Source: Melioribacter sp.
GTDB taxonomy: Bacteria > Bacteroidota > Ignavibacteria > Ignavibacteriales > Melioribacteraceae
Direction of reading: 5' to 3'
NCBI GenBank assembly: GCA_016841125.1
Contig: JAENZU010000004.1
Coordinates: 1-23,007, forward strand
Length of the DNA: 23,007 nt
The position numbers and the translations under genes are program-made. Each line of letters starts with the position of its first letter. Position 1 is the first letter of the stretch. Under the pieces are notes generated by a model. It was given only the letters and a program-made list of their open reading frames with translations, was not told the origin of the DNA and searched no databases. Below are positions 1-7,603 of the stretch, one piece after another.

Positions 1-1708
1 CGGCTGAACTAATTTCCGCACTTGAACTTCCTTCCCCTTTTAGACTAGAACTGGCTTTTATATTAACATTGATACCTTCAAGACTAATATCTCCGGAAGT
101 TTTAATATTTATATCACTTGAGCTTTCTAAATTTATACCGGAAGAACTCATCTCTAATTGATTTCCATTTTCATCCTTAATTAATATTGAGCCTTCTTCA
201 TCCGAGAGGGTAACCATATTTCCATTGGGCGTTTCTAATTGTAAACTTTTCTTACCATCATTAAAAATAAGTTTAATGCCATCTCGTGTAATAAATCCTT
301 TTTCATCATTCTCACTAGCGGCATCTAACGGAGCCGGTTTTGCACTGCTATTTAACATTCCCAATACAACGGCATCACGCGGGTCATCATTTATAAAACC
401 AACTATTACCTCATCTCCAATTTCGGGTCTAAAGAAAGCGCCTCTATTCTCTCCTGCATCGAGCGAAGCAATTCTCGCCCAAGTCCCTTCAGTTTGTTCA
501 TCTATTATAGGGACTTTAACTAATACGCGATGCTCACCATCGGGATCATTTTCAATCTGAGTTACAACACCTATCTGTAATCCGTTCACCGCCGAAACCA
601 GGCCGGATGCTTTTTGTGAATGAATATTATTTTGATCCGAAAACCATTCCGGTGCAATTCCAAACTGGGCATAAGTGAACCAATTACCGCTGCCTATTTC
701 ATGTTTCACACCCGACACAAATACATTTCCATTGAACCTATCGCCAACTCCTCCCAGCTCAATTATATCACCCGGATTCACATTTGAAATGCCCTGAAAT
801 TTTACAGTGCCTCGGACTTTGGCTAAACGGGCTCTCAACATTTTGGCAGCAGCCCATGCACTTAATTCTTGCTGATCAATCTCACCCGAGTGATTCAGAT
901 TAAATTCCGTACTACCGCTTGCCTCAGATAATTCGCTAAATGAAAGATTGCCGGGATCCGTCGAACCGGCTTCATCAGATTCGCTTTCGATAATTTCTTG
1001 ATTTGCATAATCCCAAGATCTGCTTTTTACCGATGAAAACTGATTGCGTGAATCTATTTCCGCATCAAACTCAAGTATAGTTGCACCAAACAGTAATTCT
1101 ATTGCAGGACTCTTCGACGGGTCGGGTTTGGCAATTTCAATTTCATCATCTTTTGTAAAAACCATCATTCCGTTTACATCGGATCTGTTAACCATAAAAT
1201 CCCAATCGGTGCAGTAATATTGCACCAACTCCTTATGCATAACTTGAGTATCTCCAATCAAACTCGTCAAACCATTTTCATTAATGATCGTAGAGATCAC
1301 ATCAGAATCTTTCATCTCATGGAAGTACTTGCTTTTTGCGGTAGAGGTCATTTTGAAAGCTTTATGTTTGCACTCAACAGTAAGCGTCGGTGGTTTATTA
1401 TGCCTTGTTTTTATATTGTGAGAAATAATTATGCCATTAAAAATCAATTCCTCATTAGAATGATATCCTGCTGCTATTTCAATTTCCTTACCCGGTATGA
1501 AAGTATCTGAATTACTCAACGGAAAAGTTTCGGTTGCAGGATCACCGTCAAGCAGAATAATTTTTGCGGACGATATTTTATTAACCCCCATTGAAACAGT
1601 AATGGAAATAATATGATTTTCCGAAGATATCTCTGCACCATCAACCTTAATTGTGAATGTCGGATTATCAGAAGCTGCAGCGGTATTTATAAATCTTTGA
1701 TTCGGCAT
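1..1708 (-). CDS. eCIS spike protein, VgrG/Pvc8-like (3' end beyond window)
   Basis: Central spike at the tip of a contractile injection system; it puncture-loads onto the baseplate and carries PAAR and cargo. I translated it by hand on the minus strand: it opens with MPNQRFINTA and stays open for 569 codons to the window edge, so the C-terminus is missing. The N-terminal ~350 residues look like the gp27/phage late-control D fold (early segment ISSENHIISITVSMGVNKIS; later a WAAAKMLRARLAKVRGTVKF stretch). At ~375-465 there is a gp5-type OB fold (IGVVTQIENDPDGEHRVLVK, then FRPEIGDEVIVGF). After ~480 come short repeated strands (INLESSSDINIKTSGDISLE) typical of the triple-stranded beta-helix needle. 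It starts 7 nt after the stop of the LysM gene, so it is in the same operon. It could equally be called a T6SS VgrG, but the DUF4255, DUF5908 and LysM neighbours indicate eCIS. Confidence 0.9.
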   Translation of the reverse strand, partial: MPNQRFINTAAASDNPTFTIKVDGAEISSENHIISITVSMGVNKISSAKIILLDGDPATETFPLSNSDTFIPGKEIEIAAGYHSNEELIFNGIIISHNIKTRHNKPPTLTVECKHKAFKMTSTAKSKYFHEMKDSDVISTIINENGLTSLIGDTQVMHKELVQYYCTDWDFMVNRSDVNGMMVFTKDDEIEIAKPDPSKSPAIELLFGATILEFDAEIDSRNQFSSVKSRSWDYANQEIIESESDEAGSTDPGNLSFSELSEASGSTEFNLNHSGEIDQQELSAWAAAKMLRARLAKVRGTVKFQGISNVNPGDIIELGGVGDRFNGNVFVSGVKHEIGSGNWFTYAQFGIAPEWFSDQNNIHSQKASGLVSAVNGLQIGVVTQIENDPDGEHRVLVKVPIIDEQTEGTWARIASLDAGENRGAFFRPEIGDEVIVGFINDDPRDAVVLGMLNSSAKPAPLDAASENDEKGFITRDGIKLIFNDGKKSLQLETPNGNMVTLSDEEGSILIKDENGNQLEMSSSGINLESSSDINIKTSGDISLEGINVNIKASSSLKGEGSSSAEISSA

Positions 1709-1715
1709 AATATTA

Positions 1716-2378
1716 TTAAATCACCGGGGGAAAAATCAATGTTTGCCCCGGCTCCAGTTTTGAAAAATTATTGAGTTTATTTACTTCGGCAATTTTGATG
1801 TAATAGTTTTTATCTCCATAAATTTGATAGCAGAGCGAAGGCAGAGAATCGCCATCTTTAACAATAATAAAATGACTCAAGTCGGGTGAACTGTCGTCTG
1901 CTTCGGCAACCCTTGTGCGGTCATCCCTAATTTCAATAAACGTACACTCTATATAAGCTCTCAGCGGTTTGCCGTCGGGATAGAACATTTTATATTTTAC
2001 ATCGGCTTTGGTAAGCACACATTTTGATTCAAGCTTACCCCAAATAATTTTTAAATAGCGGGGTCGGTGGATTGCTCCGTCGTAGCCGACAACATTAAAG
2101 AAACTCTCCACTTTGTCGTGTACTTCAATCTTTTTACCGCTTGCACCGGTTCCGTCAAATATAAATTTGAAATTAAGTTCATTCGGTTTAATTCTTCTGA
2201 ATGAGCCTGGCAGTGCGGTTGTTCCATCTCCCTGGGCGGTGTTATATTCAACATTCATAATTTTAGAATATTCTTCGGGATTGTAATAAACAGAATATTC
2301 ATCAACCGGATCTTCCGAATAGTCAGAACTGGTATAGGCATAGATCATCAGTTTTTCAAGTTCGCCAAAATTATTCAT
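1716..2378 (-). CDS. eCIS tube-initiator protein with C-terminal LysM (Pvc7/gp53-like)
   Basis: Predicted hub or tube-initiator protein linking the spike to the inner tube. The 220 residues fall into two parts. The N-terminal ~150 residues match the contractile-injection-system tube-protein N-domain, with the family-like segments VYYNPEEYSKIMNVEY and PNELNFKFIFDGTG. The C-terminal ~50 residues form a LysM module (HFIIVKDGDSLPSLCYQIYG, ending LEPGQTLIFPPVI), the arrangement seen in Pvc7/Afp7 and, functionally, phage gp53/gpX. LysM modules bind peptidoglycan or glycan in other proteins; in tail hubs their role appears structural. The ATG follows the TAG stop of the upstream DUF5908 gene directly (TAGATG), implying translational coupling, and the spike gene follows after 7 nt. 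Confidence 0.88.
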   Translation of the reverse strand: MNNFGELEKLMIYAYTSSDYSEDPVDEYSVYYNPEEYSKIMNVEYNTAQGDGTTALPGSFRRIKPNELNFKFIFDGTGASGKKIEVHDKVESFFNVVGYDGAIHRPRYLKIIWGKLESKCVLTKADVKYKMFYPDGKPLRAYIECTFIEIRDDRTRVAEADDSSPDLSHFIIVKDGDSLPSLCYQIYGDKNYYIKIAEVNKLNNFSKLEPGQTLIFPPVI

Positions 2379-2540
2379 CTACCGCTCTTCCTTCTCTTTT
2401 AATATCTCAATGACCTGTTCTACACATTCGGCGACGATCTCCTCTTTCTCTTCCGGTTTAATTTTTGAATCTTCACGCGACTCTTTTCCTTTGGGATCTA
2501 CAACTGCGCGTATGATTATTTCATTAATTTGGATTGGCAT
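2379..2540 (-). CDS. small eCIS protein, DUF5908 family (Pvc6-like)
   Basis: A 53-residue protein beginning MPIQINEIIIRAVVDP and ending IVAECVEQVIEILKEKEER, the hallmark of DUF5908 proteins that sit in eCIS operons at the pvc6 position. Their molecular role is not established. An in-frame upstream ATG at 2576 would add 12 residues overlapping the preceding tube gene, but I chose the ATG at 2540. The family starts with MPI-x-INEL/I, and the codon is preceded by AAAAAGG (about 2547-2553) at good spacing and lies 1 nt after the stop of the tube gene. It has an N-terminal beta strand, a charged Lys/Glu-rich linker and a C-terminal amphipathic helix, with no signal or membrane segment. Confidence 0.85.
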   Translation of the reverse strand: MPIQINEIIIRAVVDPKGKESREDSKIKPEEKEEIVAECVEQVIEILKEKEER

Positions 2541-2541
2541 C

Positions 2542-2982
2542 TCATACCTTTTTGAAATATTGATAAGCAAATTCAATTGATTCTACGACGATACTATTTT
2601 CTGATGCGTTAAAATCAGAGACAGACCACTTAACCGGATATGCATTCACAAAACCGAATGTCTGCAGCGGTTCGTGTTTTTCATTTAATAAACTTACCGT
2701 TAGATCGATAGGATGAATGTCAAAATTATTTAGAGAATTTTTTATCCACCCAATCACAGCGGAGTTTGTTAACAATCCTCTCTTTAAAACTAAATTCTGA
2801 TATTTCACCGGTAACGGCAGCTTATGGCGAAATCGGTTTTCTCCTCCTTCTACAATTTCCTCGCGTCCGAACTCTTGCGAAATGCCGGAAACCTCGCTAA
2901 AACGGGAATCATCCGATGAAGAATCGAGACCGCCAAAACTTACAACAAAGTGAAATCCTACAGGCGGATAATTTTCAATCAT
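2542..2982 (-). CDS. eCIS inner tube protein 2 (gp19 family, Pvc5-like)
   Basis: 146-residue tail-tube protein of the T4 gp19/Hcp superfamily. Family features are the opening PPVGFHFVVSFGG, SEVSGISQEFGREEIVEGG, LKRGLLTNSAVIGWI and the closing VESIEFAYQYF. These hexameric proteins stack into the tube that is driven out of the sheath. It clearly diverges from the neighbouring tube gene at 2983-3414, as expected if one forms the repeating tube and the other a specialised ring next to the spike (the Pvc5 position, adjacent to pvc6 and pvc7). The ATG follows the TAA of the upstream tube gene with no gap (TAAATG). Confidence 0.9.
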   Translation of the reverse strand: MIENYPPVGFHFVVSFGGLDSSSDDSRFSEVSGISQEFGREEIVEGGENRFRHKLPLPVKYQNLVLKRGLLTNSAVIGWIKNSLNNFDIHPIDLTVSLLNEKHEPLQTFGFVNAYPVKWSVSDFNASENSIVVESIEFAYQYFKKV

Positions 2983-3414
2983 TTATTCATTCTCGATTTT
3001 TAATCCTTCATGAGCAATTTCAATCGATTCAATAGCCACTTCGTTTCCCGTGGCTTTTAAGCCGGGACCTTCCACCTTTACGGGGAAGCTATTTCTTACC
3101 TTCCATGTCATCACAGGTTCGTGCTCTTCGTTGAGAAGGCTGATCACCAGATCTCTTCTTTCGACCTTATTGAGTTTAGTTGTATTCAGCCAATCAAAGA
3201 ATTCATTGTCTGCAGGAAGAATTCCTCTTTTCAAAGTGATGTTAGAATACTTAGGAATACCGGGCATTTTTAAACTTGAGTAAACTGGACTTGCACCGTC
3301 CCGGTATTCAATAACTTGCTGTTCGATCTCAAGACCGGACACTTCGGCGAATCCTATTTTAGTACCGCCCCACTCAACCTGGAAATGAAATACGGGTAAT
3401 GGATAGTCTGCCAT
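2983..3414 (-). CDS. eCIS inner tube protein 1 (gp19 family, Pvc1-like)
   Basis: 143-residue gp19-type tube protein, probably the major subunit of the inner tube. It shows the family pattern: YPLPVFHFQVEWGG at the N-terminus, FAEVSGLEIEQQVIEYRDGA, LKMPGIPKYSNITLKRGI in the middle, and IESIEIAHEGL at the C-terminus. An AAAAGGAT Shine-Dalgarno lies about 8 nt before the ATG at 3414. It is 43 nt downstream of the sheath gene; this relatively large gap with its own strong RBS suits the high expression a major structural subunit needs. With sheath and second tube gene it forms the contractile trunk module. Confidence 0.92.
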   Translation of the reverse strand: MADYPLPVFHFQVEWGGTKIGFAEVSGLEIEQQVIEYRDGASPVYSSLKMPGIPKYSNITLKRGILPADNEFFDWLNTTKLNKVERRDLVISLLNEEHEPVMTWKVRNSFPVKVEGPGLKATGNEVAIESIEIAHEGLKIENE

Positions 3415-3457
3415 TATATTAATCCTTTTATTCTTAGTGAAATATTTTCTTTCTTAT

Positions 3458-4855
3458 TTAAGCTTCCTGCATTTTGTGTGAGAATTTCAGAATAATAAAT
3501 TCTGCAGGACGAACTGCCGCCATTCCAATTTCAACATTCATTCTCCCTTCCAAAATATCCACAGCAGTCATGGTTTTACCTAACCCGACATTTACAAAAA
3601 ATGCCTGCTCGGGTGTTGATCCTGCAAGCGCTCCATCCCGCCATTTTTGGACAAGATAATTTTCAATCATACTCTTAACTCTAATCCAGGTGTTAGCATC
3701 ATTTGGTTCAAAGACTGCCCAATACGTAGATTTCTTAACTGACTCTTCCACCATATTGAAAAATCTTCTCACCGAAACATAACGCCATTCATTGTCGTTG
3801 CCGGCAAGTGTTCGGGCACCCCAAACCAACGTACCCTTACCGGCAAAAGCACGGATGGCATTTATCGATTTTCCTGCTGTGGTATCAACATTTAAACTTG
3901 CCTGATCATTATTGGTGATTTTTATTGATGGCTCAACAACATTCATTAAACTCACGTTTGCTGGCGCTTTCCAAACTCCGCGTGAGCTGTCCACTCTTGC
4001 ATAAACACCTGCCACAGCAGTCGAGGGGGGAAGTTCTACTTTCACTTTATCAACGGCTCTTTTTATTAGATTGTAAAGAACATTGTTATTCTTTTTGATA
4101 TCATTTGAATCAAGAGCCTTTCCGGTCAAATCAGTAGTGACAGCACCCCCGCTTTTTTCAGTATGTGTTTTAATTGTCACATCACTCTCTTCAGATTGAA
4201 AGTTGAGTGAGGTTTTTAAAAATGGATGATATGCGGCGCCGTATTTTAGATAATCTAAATCTCCCGAAATATTACTTCTGAAATTTACGGTGTTCTGATT
4301 GTGTATATCGATAATTGCAAATCTATCCTGCAGCAGTCTGCATTGATCGAGTGAGTGATTCAAAGTTTCGTAATAATCAGCTTCCGCAAGATCAATTGCA
4401 TCGGGAACCACGATAAGAGTCGGCTCATCTTCCTGAGCAAGTTTATCAATGCCTCCCTTCAATGCTGCTTTATCGGGGGCAGTTCCATATTTACCGACAG
4501 ATACAATATAACAGTTCCCTCCGCCGTTATTGAAAAACATCTGCATTCCGTAATACATCCTATAAAAATTTCCCGTGGTATCTCTGGCAGCAGTAATTTC
4601 AAAAGTACCTGTCGATACGTCTTCAACTAAATCAATGTCGAACGATTCCTTGTTTGCTTTGCCGTAATAATTTTCAAACTCAACCAAAGAACTAATCTTA
4701 AATGGTTTGTTGTGTAAATCATCATCGACAGTCATCTTGGCTATTTCGGTGTAGCCAATAAAAGCCGGAATAGCTGTTTCAACTTCGGCCACTGAAGGAG
4801 GAAATGTTGCGACCTCTTCAATGTAAACTCCGGGTGTTTTATAAGTTGGCGCCAT
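3458..4855 (-). CDS. eCIS contractile sheath protein (Pvc2-4-like)
   Basis: 465-residue sheath subunit that polymerises around the tube and contracts to drive it out. Its N-terminus, TYKTPGVYIEEVATFPPSVA followed by VETAIPAFIGYTE, is the classic tail-sheath signature. The C-terminal third has the conserved core (GARTLAGNDNEWRYVSVRR, WAVFEPNDANTWIRV, VEIGMAAVRPAEFIILKFSH), with the final strand that interlocks with neighbouring subunits. Only one sheath gene is visible, whereas PVC and Afp clusters carry three; further paralogues could lie outside the window. It sits 19 nt downstream of the unknown protein gene and 43 nt upstream of the main tube gene, so it is in the same operon. Confidence 0.95.
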   Translation of the reverse strand: MAPTYKTPGVYIEEVATFPPSVAEVETAIPAFIGYTEIAKMTVDDDLHNKPFKISSLVEFENYYGKANKESFDIDLVEDVSTGTFEITAARDTTGNFYRMYYGMQMFFNNGGGNCYIVSVGKYGTAPDKAALKGGIDKLAQEDEPTLIVVPDAIDLAEADYYETLNHSLDQCRLLQDRFAIIDIHNQNTVNFRSNISGDLDYLKYGAAYHPFLKTSLNFQSEESDVTIKTHTEKSGGAVTTDLTGKALDSNDIKKNNNVLYNLIKRAVDKVKVELPPSTAVAGVYARVDSSRGVWKAPANVSLMNVVEPSIKITNNDQASLNVDTTAGKSINAIRAFAGKGTLVWGARTLAGNDNEWRYVSVRRFFNMVEESVKKSTYWAVFEPNDANTWIRVKSMIENYLVQKWRDGALAGSTPEQAFFVNVGLGKTMTAVDILEGRMNVEIGMAAVRPAEFIILKFSHKMQEA

Positions 4856-4874
4856 GGTTCTACTCTTATTTTAG

Positions 4875-5951
4875 TTAAACATATATGTATATTTCTGAAT
4901 AAACTTTATTATCCGAGGCATTTGGTTTAATGCTATCGGAAGATGCATTCGGTAAACCATCTAATAAAATTGTATCTCCGCTGGTAGTGGATCGTTTAAG
5001 TTGTAATCCGTTATTCATTTTCTCTTTAATGTCCAATGCGGTATCCGAAATAAAAGGGATTGTAAATTTCCCGTTGTTGTTTGTTATTGATGATTGCCGC
5101 GTGAAAGTTATCCCGGGAGGCTGCGACGATATTGATAGTTTATTCGGAGTGATTGATGTATCGTAATTAAGAATAACGAAGTATTTCCAAAAAGTTTTGC
5201 GGTTATTAATTTTAAGTTTATACAACTTGGACTTAACTTTGCCGGCAATAGTTAACAATCTATAATTCAGAGGTGTTGTTGTGTTTATAAAAATCTCTAT
5301 CACTCCGAAAGCATTTTTCCTCACAGCTTCATCCGATGAATAAAACCTGCTTACTTCTGTTCCGCTCACCTCTATGGAATAAACACCGGGACCATCATTT
5401 GCAATGTTTACATTATAATTAATGTATCCCCCCACCACGTTTACGACTTTTTCGTAAATCGTATTTCCCGATTGATTTTTTACTTTTACAGTTGCAGTAT
5501 TATTTGGTGAAGGATATCTAAAAGAAAAAGCGCTGCCTTTTAATTGGAAGCTGTCACTACTATTAATATAGGGGGAAGTTGAATCACCACTTAATAATAA
5601 ATCTCCGTCCTGTTTATTATCAATCAAATTACTGAAGTAATAAATTTTGTTTATGGGGTTCTCTAAAGGAAGATCAGAGTAATTTTCCAGATTGTTGGTC
5701 TTGCGTAAAAGTAAAAAATTAAGTTTAGCATCTTTCAAATTTTTTAGCGGTCTGTCCCCTGCGGGATTGGTTGTGTCAGCTTCATAAAAAACTGAAATCC
5801 CCTTTTGAGTTTGACGAAATTTTAATCCCAATTTTTGGATGGTAGCGGCAGTGTTCTGTGATGGTGCAATTTGAAAATCACGACTTACCCCGTCGTTATA
5901 AAAACTATTTTGAATTTCTGCATCGAAAAGATTTTCAAAAAGTATCTTCAT
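4875..5951 (-). CDS. unrecognised beta-rich eCIS-operon protein between cap and sheath
   Basis: 358-residue protein I do not recognise. It has no signal peptide, membrane segment or catalytic motif. The N-terminal ~110 residues are mixed; ~140-200 is rich in alternating hydrophobics and Gly/Asn/Ser (SFRYPSPNNTATVKVKN, GPGVYSIEVSG) and reads like an immunoglobulin- or fibronectin-type beta sandwich. The segment ~230-262 is Lys/Arg/aromatic-rich (YRLLTIAGKVKSKLYKLKIN, then NRKTFWKYFVI). The C-terminal ~90 residues are Ser/Asn/Thr-rich. It starts 5 nt after the DUF4255 cap gene and ends 19 nt before the sheath gene, so it is part of the operon. The position suggests a structural part of the distal end (cap adaptor or decoration), but that is inference from context only. 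Confidence 0.6.
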   Translation of the reverse strand: MKILFENLFDAEIQNSFYNDGVSRDFQIAPSQNTAATIQKLGLKFRQTQKGISVFYEADTTNPAGDRPLKNLKDAKLNFLLLRKTNNLENYSDLPLENPINKIYYFSNLIDNKQDGDLLLSGDSTSPYINSSDSFQLKGSAFSFRYPSPNNTATVKVKNQSGNTIYEKVVNVVGGYINYNVNIANDGPGVYSIEVSGTEVSRFYSSDEAVRKNAFGVIEIFINTTTPLNYRLLTIAGKVKSKLYKLKINNRKTFWKYFVILNYDTSITPNKLSISSQPPGITFTRQSSITNNNGKFTIPFISDTALDIKEKMNNGLQLKRSTTSGDTILLDGLPNASSDSIKPNASDNKVYSEIYIYV

Positions 5952-5956
5952 TTAAA

Positions 5957-6532
5957 TTACACCTTGCCCGAGTTGATGTTGACCGTTGTGATGGGCGGTC
6001 CCTCTTTGCTTGCTGTATCTTCCTGAATAAACAGCGACTTAACTTTGTAAAGTACTGATGGTAAATAACTTGTGCCGATCGTATTCCATAAATTTTTCTG
6101 CTCCTCAATGCCGAGGGTATGCATCTCAATAATTAGCTGCTGAATTTCATTATCCAACTGCGGAGTGTTTTGATGATTAAATACATTTTTGCTCTGGAAA
6201 CTTCTTATAGCTCCTGCCAAAAATTCGAGTCCTAGTTTATAATCCTCAAAGTTTGCGGAGATCATCAAATAAAAGTTGATTCTAATTGCGGGATTTTGGT
6301 GGGAGTAAGTTCCGCCTGAAGTATAGGTTGTACCTGACTGTGACTTCACAACCCGATCTTCTTCAATATTTACAACTGTTAAATAGAGGACATTTTTCGC
6401 TAACGAAACACTGCTATGTTCATTAAGCAGACTGAGATCTACATTTATACCATGCTCATTTTGAAGAGAGGGCATATTTGTTAATCGCTCAGAAATGTAA
6501 TCTTTCAACAGCTCAACAGCCTTACCAATCAT
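5957..6532 (-). CDS. eCIS cap/tube-terminator protein, DUF4255 (Pvc16-like)
   Basis: 191 residues matching the DUF4255/Pvc16 N-terminal family: MIGKAVELLKDYISERL at the start, VLYLTVVNIEEDRVVKSQSG, NPAIRINFYLMISANFEDY, and YLPSVLYKVKSLFIQEDT near the end. Pvc16-type proteins form the hexameric cap that ends tube and sheath polymerisation at the distal end. This is the first gene of the minus-strand operon, with 342 nt of non-coding DNA upstream, so the operon promoter should lie there. Having the DUF4255 gene first rather than last is an arrangement I associate with Bacteroidetes-type eCIS loci, in contrast to the PVC order where pvc16 is at the end. Confidence 0.9.
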   Translation of the reverse strand: MIGKAVELLKDYISERLTNMPSLQNEHGINVDLSLLNEHSSVSLAKNVLYLTVVNIEEDRVVKSQSGTTYTSGGTYSHQNPAIRINFYLMISANFEDYKLGLEFLAGAIRSFQSKNVFNHQNTPQLDNEIQQLIIEMHTLGIEEQKNLWNTIGTSYLPSVLYKVKSLFIQEDTASKEGPPITTVNINSGKV

Positions 6533-6623
6533 GTTTCCTTTTCCCTTACGTATTATGTTGGTATTCTGATGGAACTGAAAAAACTACAGATAATTTAGGA
6601 TAAGAGGTCTTTTCAATGTTAAT

Positions 6624-6655
6624 CGAAAATAATTATAATAAAATAAATTTGCAAA
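6624..6655 (-). promoter_or_regulatory. candidate Bacteroidetes-type promoter for the eCIS operon
   Basis: On the minus strand, TTTG (6655-6652) is followed after 20 nt by TATTTTCG (6631-6624), which matches the Bacteroidetes primary-sigma pattern TTTG-N~19-TAnnTTTG in all but one position. A TATAAT (6637-6632) lies in the same place but lacks a good -35 at 17 nt. The site is about 90 nt upstream of the DUF4255 start. Low information content in AT-rich DNA makes this tentative. Confidence 0.25.
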
Positions 6656-6755
6656 CTTAATTAACATGAATGACTGAAGATTTTCATAAATCGATTGACA
6701 CTATAAAATGTTCAAATTTCAATAATCAAATTGCAACCATTAATTTGGATTTACT

Positions 6756-6785
6756 TTGAGATTAACAATTCACTATATTTATAAT
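6756..6785 (+). promoter_or_regulatory. candidate sigma70-type promoter for the pantothenate operon
   Basis: TTGAGA (6756-6761) and a perfect TATAAT (6780-6785) are separated by 18 nt, predicting a transcription start near 6792 and a leader of about 80 nt before the ATG at 6875. This is the best-matching pair in the intergenic region, but AT-rich sequence produces such matches by chance. Confidence 0.4.
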
Positions 6786-6874
6786 TGAATTTTGCACCGA
6801 CTTAAAGCAGCGGTTACAAAATCAGCTCGAATAATTCAAAACTTGATAGGACTTGATCTAAAGGACAGGTACCG

Positions 6875-7603
6875 ATGCAAAACCGAAAATATCCTTACCT
6901 TATTATTGGTAATGGAAGACTAGCAAAACATTTTAAGCATTACTTCGATCTCTTAGGTGTAAATTATCTGAATTGGCACCGCCAAACCGGGGAGAGTCTG
7001 GATTTAATTTTGCCGGTTGCTGATAAGTTATTAGTGCTAATTTCAGATTCTCAAATAGTCCCCTTTATTGAAGATCATAGTTCGATGGTCAAGGAAGATC
7101 AAATTTGGATTCACTGCTCGGGGATGCTTGAGACAGAACTCGCTGAAAGCGCTCACCCTTTGATGACTTTTTCAAACGAGCTTTATTCAATTGATACTTA
7201 CAAATCTATTCCATTCATAACCGCCAAAAATCGTTTGTCATTTATTGAATTATTTCCTGAGCTTCCTAACGATAGCTACTCGATTGAGTCAGACAACAAA
7301 TTGCTATATCATACTTGGGCAGTTATGAGTGGAAATTTTGTTTCAATTTTATGGATGGAATATTTTAAAGTTCTAAAAGATAAATTTGGTCTGCCCCCCA
7401 AAGTGGCTTGGCCATATTTAAATCAAATAAAAGAAAATATTTTTAACGATACAGATCCATTAACCGGTCCAATATCAAGAGGTGACTTTGTTACTATTGA
7501 AAAACATCTCGAAATGCTGGCTGATGACAATTTCCACAAAGTGTACAAAGCATTTATAGAAACACAAAATAAATCGAAAGCCTCAGGCACACAAGATGAA
7601 TAA
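6875..7603 (+). CDS. Rossmann/DUF2520 protein, candidate ketopantoate reductase (PanG-like)
   Basis: 242-residue protein with an N-terminal nucleotide-binding fold (LIIGNGRLAKHF, residues 9-20, the GxGxxA-type loop) and a C-terminal DUF2520 helical domain. Conserved-looking motifs are HCSG (80-83), AHPLMTF (93-99), WAVMSGNF (148-155) and GPISRGD (198-204). The architecture resembles 6-phosphogluconate dehydrogenase and ketopantoate reductase. It is the first gene of an operon encoding PanB, PanC, CoaX and PanD, where the only missing reaction is NADPH reduction of ketopantoate to pantoate, so that role is the natural inference. PanG of Francisella is known as an alternative ketopantoate reductase; whether this protein is of that family needs an alignment. 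The ATG at 6875 has an AAAGGA Shine-Dalgarno about 9 nt upstream. The 3' end overlaps panB by 8 nt. Confidence 0.75.
   Translation: MQNRKYPYLIIGNGRLAKHFKHYFDLLGVNYLNWHRQTGESLDLILPVADKLLVLISDSQIVPFIEDHSSMVKEDQIWIHCSGMLETELAESAHPLMTFSNELYSIDTYKSIPFITAKNRLSFIELFPELPNDSYSIESDNKLLYHTWAVMSGNFVSILWMEYFKVLKDKFGLPPKVAWPYLNQIKENIFNDTDPLTGPISRGDFVTIEKHLEMLADDNFHKVYKAFIETQNKSKASGTQDE

Larger units (their letters stand above)
6533..6874. other. 342-nt non-coding region between divergent operons
   Basis: Very AT-rich, with no convincing ORF, tRNA or GC-rich hairpin. It must hold the start signals of both the eCIS operon (minus) and the pantothenate operon (plus); the two best promoter candidates are listed separately. 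A TTGACA at 6696-6701 is also present on the plus strand, but its partner 17 nt later (TTCAAT) is weak. Confidence 0.7.

Noticed and set aside
1220..1510. Plus-strand ORFs inside the eCIS block (for example 225-560 and 1220-1510)
   Set aside because: They are antisense to the spike gene, with low-complexity or unrecognisable products and no ribosome-binding site.
2541..2576. Longer 65-aa form of the DUF5908 protein starting at 2576
   Set aside because: The family begins at MPIxINE, and the internal ATG at 2540 has the good Shine-Dalgarno; the longer form would overlap the tube gene by 35 nt.
1..6532. Interpretation of the left block as prophage or type VI secretion
   Set aside because: DUF4255 cap, DUF5908 and LysM tube-initiator proteins with two gp19-type tubes define eCIS; no TssJLM membrane-complex gene, capsid, terminase or integrase is seen.
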